Position numbers and translations under genes: made by a program. Below are positions 43,459-52,411 of a DNA stretch of 64,000 nucleotides, piece after piece. Within the stretch, counting starts at the first letter, position 1, and each line of letters begins with the position of its first letter. The DNA comes from Arthrobacter psychrolactophilus (GTDB taxonomy: Bacteria; Actinomycetota; Actinomycetes; Actinomycetales; Micrococcaceae): positions 186,001-250,000 of the forward strand of contig NZ_QJVC01000002.1 of NCBI RefSeq assembly GCF_003219795.1. Reading direction: 5' to 3'. The notes under the pieces are model-generated. The model had not been told where the DNA came from, made no database searches, and saw only the letters and a list, made by a program, of their open reading frames with translations.

Positions 43459-44565
43459 CTAGGCCGCGATCGCTTCCTCAACGGCGCGAATACGGGCGTT
43501 CTCATTGGCCAGACGAGTCTTCCAGAGACTCCACAGGTGCGTGAGCACCATGAGCACGGCGCCCGGGATCAGCCACAACGCCAGCTTCAGGACATCCAGG
43601 CCCATACTCTGTCCGGGGAAATACAGCAGGGTCTGCGCCGCGTGATGCCAGGCGGCCCCGTTCCAGAAGGCGTTCAGCCCACCGAAGAGTCCCGGCTGCA
43701 TGGACGGAGCAAAAATACCGCCGGAACTCGTGAAGTTCAGGGCGACGAACAACAGCGTCAAGGTAGGTGTGGTCCAGTGCCGCAGCATCGGATGCAGGCC
43801 CATGCCCATCATCACAATGGCCGAAACGTACAGCCACGACAGCGACCAGATCCCCCACAGATTCCCCTGCAGCACACCGTAGAGGGGCCCGGCGATGACA
43901 ACGGCGATCGTGGAGACAATAGCGCCGGCCAGAACTGCCAGAGCAAAGCGGCTCCGCAACCGCACCCGTGCCATGAAGCCCGATAGCGGCACGGAGCTGG
44001 CGTATCCGCCAATACTCAAGGCCACGAGCATGAAGAACAAGCCCTGACCCGTGCTGTCGTGGGTACCCACGGGAACTACGTCCGCCACTTGGAACGGCAG
44101 ATGCTGTTCAAACGCCACGGGCAGAAAGATCTTCTGCGTGATGCTGGCCGTGGTTTCCGAGGCTGCGCTCGAGAGGAACAAGGTGGCATTCTCGGCTCCG
44201 GGCGCGTAAGCGGCAGCAAGCTCGCGCTGGCCGATCAGCGCGCGGGCACTCGCCGCATCCGGAACCGTCCGAACATCCAAAGACTCCCCCGCGGTGTCCT
44301 TGAGCGTCTGGGCAAATACCTTGGTGGCGGCTGTATCGCCGACGATGGCAACTTGCACATTGTGCGGCTGCGGCTGATGGAAGGCCCCCAAATACGCCAG
44401 ACCCATGACGGCGACCAGGAAGAACGGAATGAGCATGGTCAGTCCAAGCTTGCGCCACGCCACAGCCGGCACTCGCTCCGGACGGCTCGGGGCGGGTGCA
44501 GGCTGCGGGAAATCCATGATGGGCTCGGGATCGATGGTGGCTAGGTGCGTGCTGTGATTCGTCAT
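43459..44565 (-). CDS. Membrane protein with YhgE/Pip-like or ABC-2-type permease architecture
   Basis: A 368-residue protein: a cytosolic Pro-rich N-terminus, one transmembrane helix (TMLIPFFLVAVMGLAYLGAF), an extracytoplasmic domain of about 115 residues (VQVAIVGDTAATKVFAQTL ... LFLSSAASET), and five more helices in the second half. This is the layout of DUF3533/YhgE-Pip or ABC-2 exporter permeases, but no ATPase is adjacent. It is divergent from a MarR gene with paired operator-like sites 24 bases from its start, so an inducible export function is likely. It is convergent with zur, four bases apart. Confidence 0.72.
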   Translation of the reverse strand: MTNHSTHLATIDPEPIMDFPQPAPAPSRPERVPAVAWRKLGLTMLIPFFLVAVMGLAYLGAFHQPQPHNVQVAIVGDTAATKVFAQTLKDTAGESLDVRTVPDAASARALIGQRELAAAYAPGAENATLFLSSAASETTASITQKIFLPVAFEQHLPFQVADVVPVGTHDSTGQGLFFMLVALSIGGYASSVPLSGFMARVRLRSRFALAVLAGAIVSTIAVVIAGPLYGVLQGNLWGIWSLSWLYVSAIVMMGMGLHPMLRHWTTPTLTLLFVALNFTSSGGIFAPSMQPGLFGGLNAFWNGAAWHHAAQTLLYFPGQSMGLDVLKLALWLIPGAVLMVLTHLWSLWKTRLANENARIRAVEEAIAA

Positions 44566-44588
44566 TATTCTTCCACCCTACGCCTAAT

Positions 44589-44625
44589 GTTGCATTATGC
44601 AACATTGAGTGTTGCCTTCTGCAAC
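44589..44625. promoter_or_regulatory. Two 15-bp palindromic sites, probable MarR operators
   Basis: GTTGCATTATGCAAC (44589-44603) and GTTGCCTTCTGCAAC (44611-44625) share the consensus GTTGCnTTnTGCAAC. Their centres are 22 bp apart, about two helical turns, so two dimers would sit on one DNA face. The first is part of a longer dyad AATGTTGCAT-T-ATGCAACATT (44587-44607). CATAAT on the minus strand inside it may be the -10 of the divergent membrane-protein gene. Both genes would be repressed together. Confidence 0.8.
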
Positions 44626-44637
44626 TAGGCTAGGAGC

Positions 44638-45093
44638 ATGAACAACACCCCGCGTGATGGCGGCATTGAAGCCGTCTTCAGCCAACTCCGCGAGATTTCG
44701 CGCCGCTCCAACGCTCGCTCGCGCATCATCGACCACCCGCTGACCTTTGTGGAGCATTCGCTGCTGCGTTTCATCGCCACGACGGAGGGCGCCCGGGCCA
44801 CGGATATTGCCACGGCGTTCTCGCTCAATCGCTCCACGGTGTCGAGGCAGATCAACACGCTGATCAGATTGGAATTAGTCCAGTATCAGGATTCAGAAAA
44901 CTCCGCCGAGTCCCCCACGCATGGACCCTCAGGGCGGGGCAAAATTCTGGCCTTGACGGAGCGTGGGCACTCCCAATTGGCGTCATCCACGGCGGCGCAT
45001 CAAAACGTGGTGCAGGAACGCCTAACAGGGTGGACTGATGCGGAAATCACGAGCTTCGCGGCCGCATTGGCCCGCTATAACGCGGCGGAGTAG
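44638..45093 (+). CDS. MarR family transcriptional regulator
   Basis: A 151-residue winged-helix protein. The DNA-binding part is FIATTEGARATDIATAFSL followed by NRSTVSRQINTLIRLELVQ, and LALTERGHSQL is the typical wing end. It is divergent from a membrane exporter-like gene and has two matched palindromic sites in the 72-base gap, so it probably represses itself and the exporter in response to a small aromatic or toxic ligand. GGAG stands very close to the ATG, so a TAGGC site further back may be used. Confidence 0.9.
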   Translation: MNNTPRDGGIEAVFSQLREISRRSNARSRIIDHPLTFVEHSLLRFIATTEGARATDIATAFSLNRSTVSRQINTLIRLELVQYQDSENSAESPTHGPSGRGKILALTERGHSQLASSTAAHQNVVQERLTGWTDAEITSFAAALARYNAAE

Positions 45094-45120
45094 CTCTCAG
45101 GCCGCGATTGCTGCTGCGTA

Positions 45121-45209
45121 TGTTCTGTTCTGCGCAAAGTTCACGGTGAACGTGCCGCAGAACACTGTTGTGCGGCACGTTCGAGCCGAACTTTGCGCAG
45201 GACAAAACA
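45121..45209. repeat. Long imperfect palindrome between convergent marR and znuB genes
   Basis: Positions 45121-45159 and 45171-45209 are inverted copies that match in blocks TGTT, TGT, CTGCGCAAAGTTC and GAACGTGCCGCA (about 33 of 39 bases) around an 11-base loop. The element starts 28 bases after the marR stop and ends 62 bases before the stop of the permease gene. It resembles in form, not in sequence, the other gene-end palindromes here. A bidirectional terminator or a relic mobile palindrome are both possible. Confidence 0.65.
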
Positions 45210-45270
45210 TTCAGGGCCCCGAGGGCGCCACATAGCCCCGGTATGGGCGGCCCGTGTGCGAAAAAGGGTA

Positions 45271-46146
45271 CTAGGCAGCCATGGACGGTCGCGAGGACCA
45301 GCCGCGGCGCTTCCGCCAGGCTCCGGCCACACGGCAGACCACGTAGATCGCGAAGGACAACGTCGTGACGTAGGGGCTGATGGGGATGCTGCCACCCAGG
45401 GCCAGCATGATGCCTCCCACGGTGGAGATCATGGCGAAGGCCACGCTGAGCAAGACCACCATGCGCGGTGCCGCCGTAACCTGCAAGGCTGCGGCCGCAG
45501 GCGTGATGAGCAGGGCCAAGACCAGAAGCGAGCCCACCACCTGAATGGACAACGCGACGGCGATTCCCAGCAGGAACATGAAGGCCAGCGAGAGCGTCCG
45601 CACGGGAACGCCACGCGCGGCGGCGATGTCGGCGTCAACACTGGCGAAGGTCAGCGGGCGCCAGATGAGCGCCAGGCCCACAATCACAATGAGCGCGGTG
45701 CCAGCCAGCACCGAAAGCTGCGTGGAATCCACCGAGACAATCTGCCCCGTCAGCAGCCCAAATTTATTGGCCGAACGCCCTTGGTAGAGCGAGAGAAATA
45801 AGATGCCGAGCCCGAGCCCAAAGGGCATGATGACGCCAATGACCGAGTTTTTCTCGCGCGCCCGGACGCCCATGGCTCCGAGGAGTAAGGCGGCGGTGAT
45901 GGAGCCAGCGAGCGAGCCAAACATGACGTCGGCGCCAATGAGCAGCGCGAAGGCCGCACCGGCAAAGGACAGCTCGGCGATGCCATGCACGGCAAAGGCA
46001 AGATCGCGCATCATGACAAAGGTGCCCACGAGGCCACCGACGAGGCCCAGAATCGCACCGGCTAGGAGCGTGTCCCGGAAGAGCGGAAGTAACTCACCGT
46101 AGTTGGAGAAGTTAAAGACAGCGCTGCTGAAGTCCGCCCAGTTCAT
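45271..46146 (-). CDS. znuB: Zinc/manganese ABC transporter permease
   Basis: A 291-residue integral membrane protein of the ABC-3 family with about eight helices. LVGGLVGTFVMMRDLAFAVHGIAELSFAG is the family's signature region near residues 40-60 (quoted only to show the MRDLAFAVHGIAELSF core). It overlaps the ATPase gene by four bases and ends the metal-transport operon. Gene symbol follows the zinc assignment, which rests on the nearby zur-like gene; Mn2+ is possible. Confidence 0.88.
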   Translation of the reverse strand: MNWADFSSAVFNFSNYGELLPLFRDTLLAGAILGLVGGLVGTFVMMRDLAFAVHGIAELSFAGAAFALLIGADVMFGSLAGSITAALLLGAMGVRAREKNSVIGVIMPFGLGLGILFLSLYQGRSANKFGLLTGQIVSVDSTQLSVLAGTALIVIVGLALIWRPLTFASVDADIAAARGVPVRTLSLAFMFLLGIAVALSIQVVGSLLVLALLITPAAAALQVTAAPRMVVLLSVAFAMISTVGGIMLALGGSIPISPYVTTLSFAIYVVCRVAGAWRKRRGWSSRPSMAA

Positions 46147-47000
46147 GAATTTCCTAATTCGTGTGCACCGTGCTGGTGCACTGTTTCGCCGAGCAGTTCC
46201 TCGCTGAGGTGCCCGTCAATCACGGTGTCCGGACGCCCCACAACCACCAGACGCCCCTCAACATTGAGCACCTGAACATGTGTGCCGTACAGCGCGGAGA
46301 GTACCTCCGTGCGCATGACCTCTTCCGGTGTACCAAGAGTAAAGCGGCCACCAGCCAGGTACAGCACCCGGTCCACATGCTCCAGAATCGGGTTGATTTC
46401 ATGCGTGACAAAAACGACGGCGGTCCCGTTCGCCTGAGCTTGTTGGGCCACGAGCGCACTGACGGCCTTTTGATGATGCATATCCAAGGACAGCAGCGGT
46501 TCATCGCACAGCAGCACCTTAGGATTGGACGCCAGCGCCTGGGCAATGCGCAGGCGCTGCTGCTCGCCGCCGGAGAGCATTCCGACAGGGATCTTCCCGT
46601 AGCTGGAGGCGCCCACCATCTCGAGGAGCTCGTCGACGCGTTGGCGATACGCGCGCCCATGGAGCCGAAAGCCCCACTTGTCGCCGTCAACGCCCAGCCC
46701 CACGAGGTCGCGGGCGCGCATGGCGGTATCGGGTGCAAAGTGTTTTTGCTGGGGCACATAGCCAATGGCGCGACTACCGCGTTTGACGGGGACGCCGTCG
46801 AGCATAATCTGCCCGGAACTCAAGGTGGACATGCCCAACAAAATCTTCAGGAAGCTGGTCTTGCCGCTGCCATTGGCGCCCAGGACGGCGAGGAATTCAC
46901 CGGCCCGGACGTCAAGGTTGAGATCTTGCCACAGTGTGCGCGCGCCATAGGCCAAGGTGGCGCGCTTGAGTGTGATGACAGATGGTGCCGCTTGGGTCAT
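46143..47000 (-). CDS. znuC: Zinc/manganese ABC transporter ATP-binding protein
   Basis: A 285-residue ABC ATPase. Walker A GANGSGKT is at residues 41-48, signature [15 protein letters not shown], Walker [13 protein letters not shown] and H-loop VTHEINPI are all intact. C-terminal His residues ([15 protein letters not shown]) may sense or buffer metal. It overlaps both the binding-protein gene (upstream) and the permease gene (downstream) by four bases, a tight three-gene operon. Confidence 0.92.
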   Translation of the reverse strand: MTQAAPSVITLKRATLAYGARTLWQDLNLDVRAGEFLAVLGANGSGKTSFLKILLGMSTLSSGQIMLDGVPVKRGSRAIGYVPQQKHFAPDTAMRARDLVGLGVDGDKWGFRLHGRAYRQRVDELLEMVGASSYGKIPVGMLSGGEQQRLRIAQALASNPKVLLCDEPLLSLDMHHQKAVSALVAQQAQANGTAVVFVTHEINPILEHVDRVLYLAGGRFTLGTPEEVMRTEVLSALYGTHVQVLNVEGRLVVVGRPDTVIDGHLSEELLGETVHQHGAHELGNS

Positions 47001-47914
47001 TTGCCGGCCGCTGAATTTAGTCCTTGTTCCAAGTCATCAACATTACCAAGCATCCAGTCGAGGTAGCTCGTGTTGGCCGGCAGCGTCTCGGAGAAATCGA
47101 CGACGGCGACTCCCGCGGCTTCAGCGGCGGCCTTCAGCTCCTGCGTCTGGGCACTTTCAGTCTGCGTATTGTAGGCCAGCAGGGCTACCTGCTTGGCGGT
47201 CACCAGGGCCTGCGTTTCCACCATGGTGGCGGCCGGAACATCGGCCCCATTTTCAACGGCAGAGGTGAATTTCTCGGGGGTCTTGTTGACCAGACCGGCC
47301 TCGCTGAGCAGGTACAGCGGCACGGGCTCGGTCACGGCCGCACCCTCGCCACCGCGGCTCGCCTTCAAGGTAGCCAGGCGAGCCTCGAGCCCGGTGAGTT
47401 TTTCCTTGAACGCGGCGGCCTGCGAATCAAAGGCTGCCGATTGGGCGGGAAGGGCCGCGCTAAAGCGTGTTGCGAGCTCGTCAGCCAGCTTCTCCATGGT
47501 GGGAAGTGAGTACCAGACGTGCTCATTGAAGTCGGTCCCGGTATCTAGGCCGGACAGCTCGCTGACGTTGACAATCTTGTCTGCATCAAGCTGGCCCTTG
47601 GCGAGCTGCGTGAAGAAGTCGTCGTAGCCGCCACCGTTTTCCAGACCAACCTGAGCTTTGGAGACCGCCAGCTTGTCTTGGGCGTTGGCCTCGTAGCCGT
47701 GCGGGTCCGCCGCGGGGTCCGAGATGATGGAGTGCACATCGACGTAGCTGCCGCCCACGGCCTTGGCGATATCGGCGTAGACGTTGGTGCTGGCTACAAC
47801 GGAGACCGTGCCCGCGGCGGCAGGGGCAGTTTCACCCCCGCCGCAAGCCGTCAACGCTACGGATGCAAACAGAGTTGCACCGAGAAGTAGGACGGAGCGG
47901 CGGGGCTGAAACAT
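46997..47914 (-). CDS. znuA: Zinc/manganese ABC transporter substrate-binding lipoprotein
   Basis: A 305-residue secreted lipoprotein. Signal peptide RRSVLLLGATLFASVALTAC ends at lipobox Cys24. The ZnuA/TroA fold shows STNVYADIAKAVGG, the metal His in DPHGYE and the second in NEHVWYSLP. The usual third ligand (His in a HxAFxYF context) is replaced by PLYLLSEAGLVNKTPEKF, so the metal site is atypical. There is no His-rich loop as in E. coli ZnuA. Two palindrome-like sites lie 25-77 bases upstream. Metal identity is inferred from context. Confidence 0.88.
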   Translation of the reverse strand: MFQPRRSVLLLGATLFASVALTACGGGETAPAAAGTVSVVASTNVYADIAKAVGGSYVDVHSIISDPAADPHGYEANAQDKLAVSKAQVGLENGGGYDDFFTQLAKGQLDADKIVNVSELSGLDTGTDFNEHVWYSLPTMEKLADELATRFSAALPAQSAAFDSQAAAFKEKLTGLEARLATLKASRGGEGAAVTEPVPLYLLSEAGLVNKTPEKFTSAVENGADVPAATMVETQALVTAKQVALLAYNTQTESAQTQELKAAAEAAGVAVVDFSETLPANTSYLDWMLGNVDDLEQGLNSAAGK

Positions 47915-47938
47915 AGTTTTTCCTTATCGACGTGCTAA

Positions 47939-47991
47939 TGAGAACAGTTACCAATAAGAACCAGCATAGCTCATATTGGGAACCGTTCGCA
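47939..47991. promoter_or_regulatory. Two related dyads upstream of znuA, candidate metal-regulator sites
   Basis: TGAGAACAGTTACCA (47939-47953) and TGGGAACCGTTCGCA (47977-47991) both fit a 7-1-7 dyad of the form TGnGAAC-n-GTTnnCA, with centres 38 bp apart. They are the only structured elements in the 77-base gap between the CBS gene stop and the znuA start, where the promoter must lie. Length and spacing fit a Fur/Zur-type box, but the bases differ from the classical TGAtAAT-type core, so this is a proposal. Confidence 0.45.
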
Positions 47992-49050
47992 TCAAGAGCG
48001 GCGTCGGTCCTGAATCTGCGTCTGCGTGGCGTCGCGAATCTCGCCCACCAACTGCTCAATCACATCCTCCAGGAACAACACACCCACGGCCTGCTCGGAA
48101 GGGTCCATGACGCGCGCCATGTGCGATCCGGAACGCTGCATGACAGCGAGCACGTCTTCGATTTCCTCGCTTGCTGCGATGTTAACCATGGAGCGCACGC
48201 GCCCCTCGCCGATCGCCATCTCGTAGCGTTCCAGAGGAATACGCAGTACGTCCTTGAGGTGTAGATAACCCAGGAGGTTTCCAGCATCGTCGGCAAACAC
48301 AAAGCGGGAGAATCCGGTCTTACCCACCATGCGCTCAAAGTCCACCGGGGTAGCTTCGGGTGCCATGGTGACCACCGAGTCCAGGGGAACCATGATCCCG
48401 CCAGCTGTTTGCGAGGAGAACTCGAGGGCGCCGGTGATCAACCCTGTCTGGTCATCCACGAGCCCGCTGCGGGTAGATTCCTCAACGATCGACTGCACCT
48501 CTTTCAAGGTGAAGGCAGAGGTGACCTCGTCCTGCGGCACGATCCCGAACAAGCGCACAATGTGATTTGCCAACCAGTTCAGTGCCACGATGAGCGGACG
48601 TACCACCTTGCTGATGAGCACGAGCGGCGGAGCCAACAGCAACGCAGCCTTGTCCGCGGCCGAGACAGACATGTTCTTGGGCACCATTTCGCCAAAGGTC
48701 ACGTGCAGGAACGTCACGAGCGCCAGGGTAAAGACAAACGCCACGGGTCCGGCAATGTTGTCATCCAGCCCAATGACGTGCAGCGGTTCGGCCAAGAGGT
48801 GATGGATGGCGGGTTCGGCAACGTTCAGGATCAGCAGCGAACACACCGTGATACCCAGTTGCGAACACGCCAGCATCAAGGAGACATTTTCCATGGCGCC
48901 CAGGGTGACCTTGGCGCGCTTGGATCCGGCGTCGGCCAGGGGTTCAATCTGGCTGCGCCGGGCGGTCATGACGGCAAATTCTGCCGCGACAAAAAAGGCG
49001 TTGCCGAGAAGCAAGATGACAAGCCAGGCAATTCCAGCCCAGGGACTCAC
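47992..49050 (-). CDS. DUF21/CBS-domain membrane protein (CorC/TlyC type), second of pair
   Basis: A 352-residue protein: three or four N-terminal helices of the DUF21 (CNNM) domain, residues 1-190, with the motif FFVAAEFAVMTARRSQIE, followed by a CBS pair (IMVPLDSVVTMAPEATPVDFE to DVLAVMQRSGSHMARVMD). The family includes Mg2+/Co2+ transport or efflux proteins. It lacks the C-terminal transporter-associated (CorC_HlyC) domain that its neighbour has. Its ATG overlaps the neighbour's stop by four bases. Confidence 0.88.
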   Translation of the reverse strand: MSPWAGIAWLVILLLGNAFFVAAEFAVMTARRSQIEPLADAGSKRAKVTLGAMENVSLMLACSQLGITVCSLLILNVAEPAIHHLLAEPLHVIGLDDNIAGPVAFVFTLALVTFLHVTFGEMVPKNMSVSAADKAALLLAPPLVLISKVVRPLIVALNWLANHIVRLFGIVPQDEVTSAFTLKEVQSIVEESTRSGLVDDQTGLITGALEFSSQTAGGIMVPLDSVVTMAPEATPVDFERMVGKTGFSRFVFADDAGNLLGYLHLKDVLRIPLERYEMAIGEGRVRSMVNIAASEEIEDVLAVMQRSGSHMARVMDPSEQAVGVLFLEDVIEQLVGEIRDATQTQIQDRRRS

Positions 49051-50387
49051 AGTGCATCACCTGCTTCGTCCGTTGCATCCGAGAGGGAAGGAGAAGGTGC
49101 CGGGATGAACTTAATCCGGTCGATCCGCCGTCGTTCTACCCGGTCCACCACCAACGATCCACCTTCGACGGCGACAGTGTCACCAACTAGCGCGATGCGG
49201 CCAAGTTCGGCCATCATGAAGCCACCGACGGTTTCGTAGCTCGCCTCATCCGGGACGGACAGCGGCCCGATGCGCTCGGAGACCTCGTCGGGACGCATGA
49301 GCCCCGGGAAGAACCAGGCGCCATCGGCGGAGAGCAAAATGCCGGGCTTGATGCGGTCGTGTTCATCGGAGACTTCCCCGACGATTTCCTCGACGAGGTC
49401 TTCCAGAGTTGTCACACCGGCGGTTCCACCGTATTCGTCCTGCACCACGGCCATTTGGAGATTTCCTTCGCGCAGTTCAAGTATCAAGGCGTCGAGGTGA
49501 ACCGTCTCGGGGACGCGCAAAACGTCTGTCATGATGACGCCTACCTCGAGCTGATCACGCTTGCGGAACGGAATCGAGACGGCACTCTTTAAGTGCACAA
49601 CACCCAACACGTCGTCCGACGATTCCCCGATGACCGGGAAGCGGGAGTAACCCGTACGGCGGGCCAGATCAATTATTTCCGCGACGGACTGGGTGCTTTC
49701 AATGGTTTCAACACGCATACGCGGGGTCATGACGTCGGCGGCCGTACGCTCGGAAAAGCGCAGGGTGCGAGCCACAAACGTGGCAGTACCCTCGTCGAGG
49801 GTTCCCATTTCTGCCGAACGGCGCACCAGGGAGGCCAGTTCGGCGGGAGAGCGTGCTCCGGAAATTTCTTCCTTGGCTTCCATGCCAAAGAGATTCAGCA
49901 CCTTGTTGGAGAAACCGTTCAAGATAATAATGAACGGCTTGAAGATAGCGGTGAAGACCAGCTGCGGGCGGGCAAGCGCCTTGCCAATCTCAAAGGACTT
50001 GGCGATGGCCATGTTCTTGGGCACCAGCTCGCCGATCAGCATAGAGAGCAGGGTTGCGATCACCATCGCCACAATGAGGGCAATGCTGGACACGGCAGCC
50101 TCGGGAAGCCCCAGACCACCCAAGGGGCCCAGCAACAACGCACCGAGTGAGGGTTCCATTAAGAAACCGGTCAGGAGGGTTGTCAAGGTAATGCCCAGCT
50201 GGCAACTAGAGAGCTGGGTTGAGAGTGATTTCAAACAGCGCAACAACGGCACCGCACCCTTGTCGCCGTCGTTCACGGCTCTTTGAACGTAGGCCTGATC
50301 GAGGGCTACGAGGGCAAACTCCACGGCGACAAAGAAGCCGGTTCCGAGGATAAGCAGCAAACCTGCTGCAAGAAGGATCCATTCCAT
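49047..50387 (-). CDS. DUF21/CBS/CorC_HlyC membrane protein (hemolysin family), first of pair
   Basis: A 446-residue protein with a DUF21 domain (residues 1-200, [20 protein letters not shown]), a CBS pair ([41 protein letters not shown]) and a C-terminal CorC_HlyC domain. QDEYGG is the CBS motif of CorC-type Mg2+ efflux/transport accessory proteins. Such tandem pairs are common in actinobacteria. The leader (50388-50638) holds no gene I can support; a hairpin GCGCAG-AGAAA-CTGCGC lies at 50414-50430, just upstream of the ribosome site GGGGG. Confidence 0.9.
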   Translation of the reverse strand: MEWILLAAGLLLILGTGFFVAVEFALVALDQAYVQRAVNDGDKGAVPLLRCLKSLSTQLSSCQLGITLTTLLTGFLMEPSLGALLLGPLGGLGLPEAAVSSIALIVAMVIATLLSMLIGELVPKNMAIAKSFEIGKALARPQLVFTAIFKPFIIILNGFSNKVLNLFGMEAKEEISGARSPAELASLVRRSAEMGTLDEGTATFVARTLRFSERTAADVMTPRMRVETIESTQSVAEIIDLARRTGYSRFPVIGESSDDVLGVVHLKSAVSIPFRKRDQLEVGVIMTDVLRVPETVHLDALILELREGNLQMAVVQDEYGGTAGVTTLEDLVEEIVGEVSDEHDRIKPGILLSADGAWFFPGLMRPDEVSERIGPLSVPDEASYETVGGFMMAELGRIALVGDTVAVEGGSLVVDRVERRRIDRIKFIPAPSPSLSDATDEAGDAL

Positions 50388-50638
50388 GATTACTGCACCC
50401 CCTGAGCTATTTCGCGCAGAGAAACTGCGCTGCAGCGGGGGTTGGCCGCCGGCGGAGGGTGGTCAGCGCTGAGGCCGGCCGCAGAGGAAGTAGAAGGGCA
50501 ATGGTGGGCACGAGTGCGGGGTTTGCCGGCATTGTCAACACGTTTGCGGGAGTTCGTTTGTGAACTCTGCAAACCGTTGCGCCGGCCCCTAGATTTACTT
50601 TCCATAGGATTTTCAGTCTACATCAGCGTACCCACGAG

Positions 50639-51157
50639 TTAGCCAGCCAGCACGCTGTGCTCCCCCAAAGAATGGAACGCGCGGCGGTGATAAACCATGG
50701 GAGAACCCACGGTCAGGGGCGCAATAATCTCTACAACCTCGGCCGCCAGAAGTAGTGAGCCGCCGGCGGGAGTTCGGCTGAGAATCGTGCACCGTAGGCT
50801 GTATCCGTCGTGGACTAGGAGGGGCTCCCCGCTGTCCATGCGGCTCCACGCCATGGAGTCGGTAAAGCGTTCCGAGCGTGCGTCGGCGAAGATCCTGGCC
50901 AGGTTAAGATTTGTGGCACTGAGCAGATGGACCACCACGGAATCGGCGATGGCAATCGCGGCAGCAGATCCGCTATTGGCGGCGAGGGAGAAGGCCAGTA
51001 GGGGCGGCTCGGCCGAGACGGAGGCTACCGACGATGCCGTAATGCCCACAGGGCCGCTGCCGGAGTCTGCCGTAATGACAGCCACGCCCGCCGGGTGCCC
51101 GCCGAAAGCTGTTTTGAAGGCATCCGTCAAGGGAGGTGTCTGAAGCTGCACAGTCAT
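50639..51157 (-). CDS. Flavin reductase family protein
   Basis: A 172-residue FMN-binding split-barrel protein. The N-terminus TAFGGHPAGVAVITAD, then GPVGITASSVASVSAEPPLLAFSL, is the flavin/NAD(P)H site, and YHRRAFHSLGEH is the usual end. It supplies reduced flavin to a monooxygenase or reduces flavin for other uses; no oxygenase is next to it. It lies 78 bases downstream of soxR on the same strand, so SoxR-linked redox control is possible. Confidence 0.9.
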   Translation of the reverse strand: MTVQLQTPPLTDAFKTAFGGHPAGVAVITADSGSGPVGITASSVASVSAEPPLLAFSLAANSGSAAAIAIADSVVVHLLSATNLNLARIFADARSERFTDSMAWSRMDSGEPLLVHDGYSLRCTILSRTPAGGSLLLAAEVVEIIAPLTVGSPMVYHRRAFHSLGEHSVLAG

Positions 51158-51235
51158 GGGCTAATCAATCCTCTCGAACCGCAGCCCTTGCGGCTGAGTC
51201 TTCAAGTGACTCTAGAACCTCAACCATAGTTGAGG

Positions 51236-51760
51236 TCAAATCGAGGAGGCTGTGCCCATCCCGGAAGCGTCGGGCAGATGTGCCCCGTCGAAGACCCGGG
51301 CGCCGGGGCCGGCTTGCGCCACTTGATCCTCGGGATTCACAAAGCCGCACTCGGCTAGGGACAGGCAGCCGCAGCCAATACAGCCGCCGAGGCTGCCGCG
51401 GAGCCGTTCCAGTGCCTCGATGCGCGCCGTCAGCTCGGCCTGCCAATGTTCGGAGAGCCGCTGCCAATCGGCTTGCGTTGGCACGCCGTGGTCCGGTAAC
51501 TCTTCAAAGACGGTGGCTACCAAGGCCAGGGGAATTCCGGCTCTTTGGGCGGCCCTGATAACGGCCACCCTCCGGAGGACCGAGCGTGGATATCGCCGCT
51601 GGTTTCCCGAGGTGCGGCTGCTGAAGATCAGGCCCTGGCGTTCATAAAAGTGCAACGCCGAGACACTCACGCCTCCGCGCTGCGCAACCTGACCCACGCT
51701 CAACAGTTCCTGAGAGCGTTGGGCGGGAACGCCGTCGGAGGTGTCAGGTGGAAGCACCAC
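51236..51760 (-). CDS. soxR: Redox-sensing MerR-family regulator SoxR
   Basis: A [2Fe-2S] sensor of redox-active compounds. The MerR helix-turn-helix is LSVGQVAQRGGVSVSALHFYERQGLI, quoted here by its core VAQRGGVSVSALHFYE; the cluster cysteines are in GGCIGCGCLSLAECG (CxxCxCxxxxxC). The GTG at 51760, directly after the gluconokinase stop (TAAGGTGGTG), is my choice and gives 174 residues; the neighbouring GTG is as likely, and a frame back to 51814 runs inside gntK. In actinobacteria SoxR controls oxidoreductases, and the flavin reductase downstream fits that. Confidence 0.9.
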   Translation of the reverse strand: MVLPPDTSDGVPAQRSQELLSVGQVAQRGGVSVSALHFYERQGLIFSSRTSGNQRRYPRSVLRRVAVIRAAQRAGIPLALVATVFEELPDHGVPTQADWQRLSEHWQAELTARIEALERLRGSLGGCIGCGCLSLAECGFVNPEDQVAQAGPGARVFDGAHLPDASGMGTASSI

Positions 51761-51761
51761 C

Positions 51762-52313
51762 TTAGTGATCGGAGATCTTGCGGATCCCGGCAACGGCCTC
51801 GTCGAGAATTTCATTCATGCTGCCAGCAATATCGACGATCACGGCGGCCTCGTCCGCTTCCATGGGTTCCAGGGCATCGAGTTGTGAGGCCAGCAGGTTC
51901 GGCGGCATGAAGTGACCGGAGCGGCCTTCGAGACGGGAACTGAGGACCTCGAGGGAACCATTGAGGTGCAAGAAGATGGTGTCGGGAGCCTTGGCCCGGA
52001 TAGCGTCGCGGTAGCGTCGCTTGAGTGCAGAGCAGGCAACCACGATGCCAGCGGAGCGAGTCGTCGCCAACTCATGCCCCACGAGCTCAAGCCAGGGCCA
52101 GCGGTCATCATCATTGAGGGGCGTACCCGCGGCCATCTTGCGGATGTTGGCGAGGGGATGCAGGGAATCGGCATCCACAAAGGGGAAGCCCATGGCATCA
52201 GCCACGAGGGTTCCGATCGTGCTCTTGCCAGCGCCCGAGACGCCCATGACCACAACACGGGTGGCGTTCGGTGTAAGTCCGGCAGGATCGGCAGAAATTT
52301 CAGAGGTCGTCAT
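51762..52313 (-). CDS. gntK: Gluconokinase, copy 1
   Basis: Phosphorylates gluconate to 6-phosphogluconate. The 183-residue P-loop kinase has GVSGAGKST (Walker A), [20 protein letters not shown], and the family motifs ACSALKRRYRDAIR and [16 protein letters not shown]. It lies between kdgK (98 bases upstream) and soxR, and a second gluconokinase gene lies at 56286. No gluconate permease is seen in the window. Confidence 0.94.
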   Translation of the reverse strand: MTTSEISADPAGLTPNATRVVVMGVSGAGKSTIGTLVADAMGFPFVDADSLHPLANIRKMAAGTPLNDDDRWPWLELVGHELATTRSAGIVVACSALKRRYRDAIRAKAPDTIFLHLNGSLEVLSSRLEGRSGHFMPPNLLASQLDALEPMEADEAAVIVDIAGSMNEILDEAVAGIRKISDH

Positions 52314-52411
52314 AGCTTCCTGTTATATCAAAGGTTGTCAGAGATCACAGTAATGAACTGCTTCACTACCGCCCAAGGTGGCGCATTAGTTCATCTTCAA
52401 GGCACTAGAAT

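Noticed and set aside
50390-50605. A 71-codon minus-strand frame directly before the CBS gene
   Set aside because: Arg/Ser/Pro-rich composition, no recognisable family, a hairpin within it and no good ribosome site; more likely leader DNA. A short unknown peptide cannot be fully excluded.
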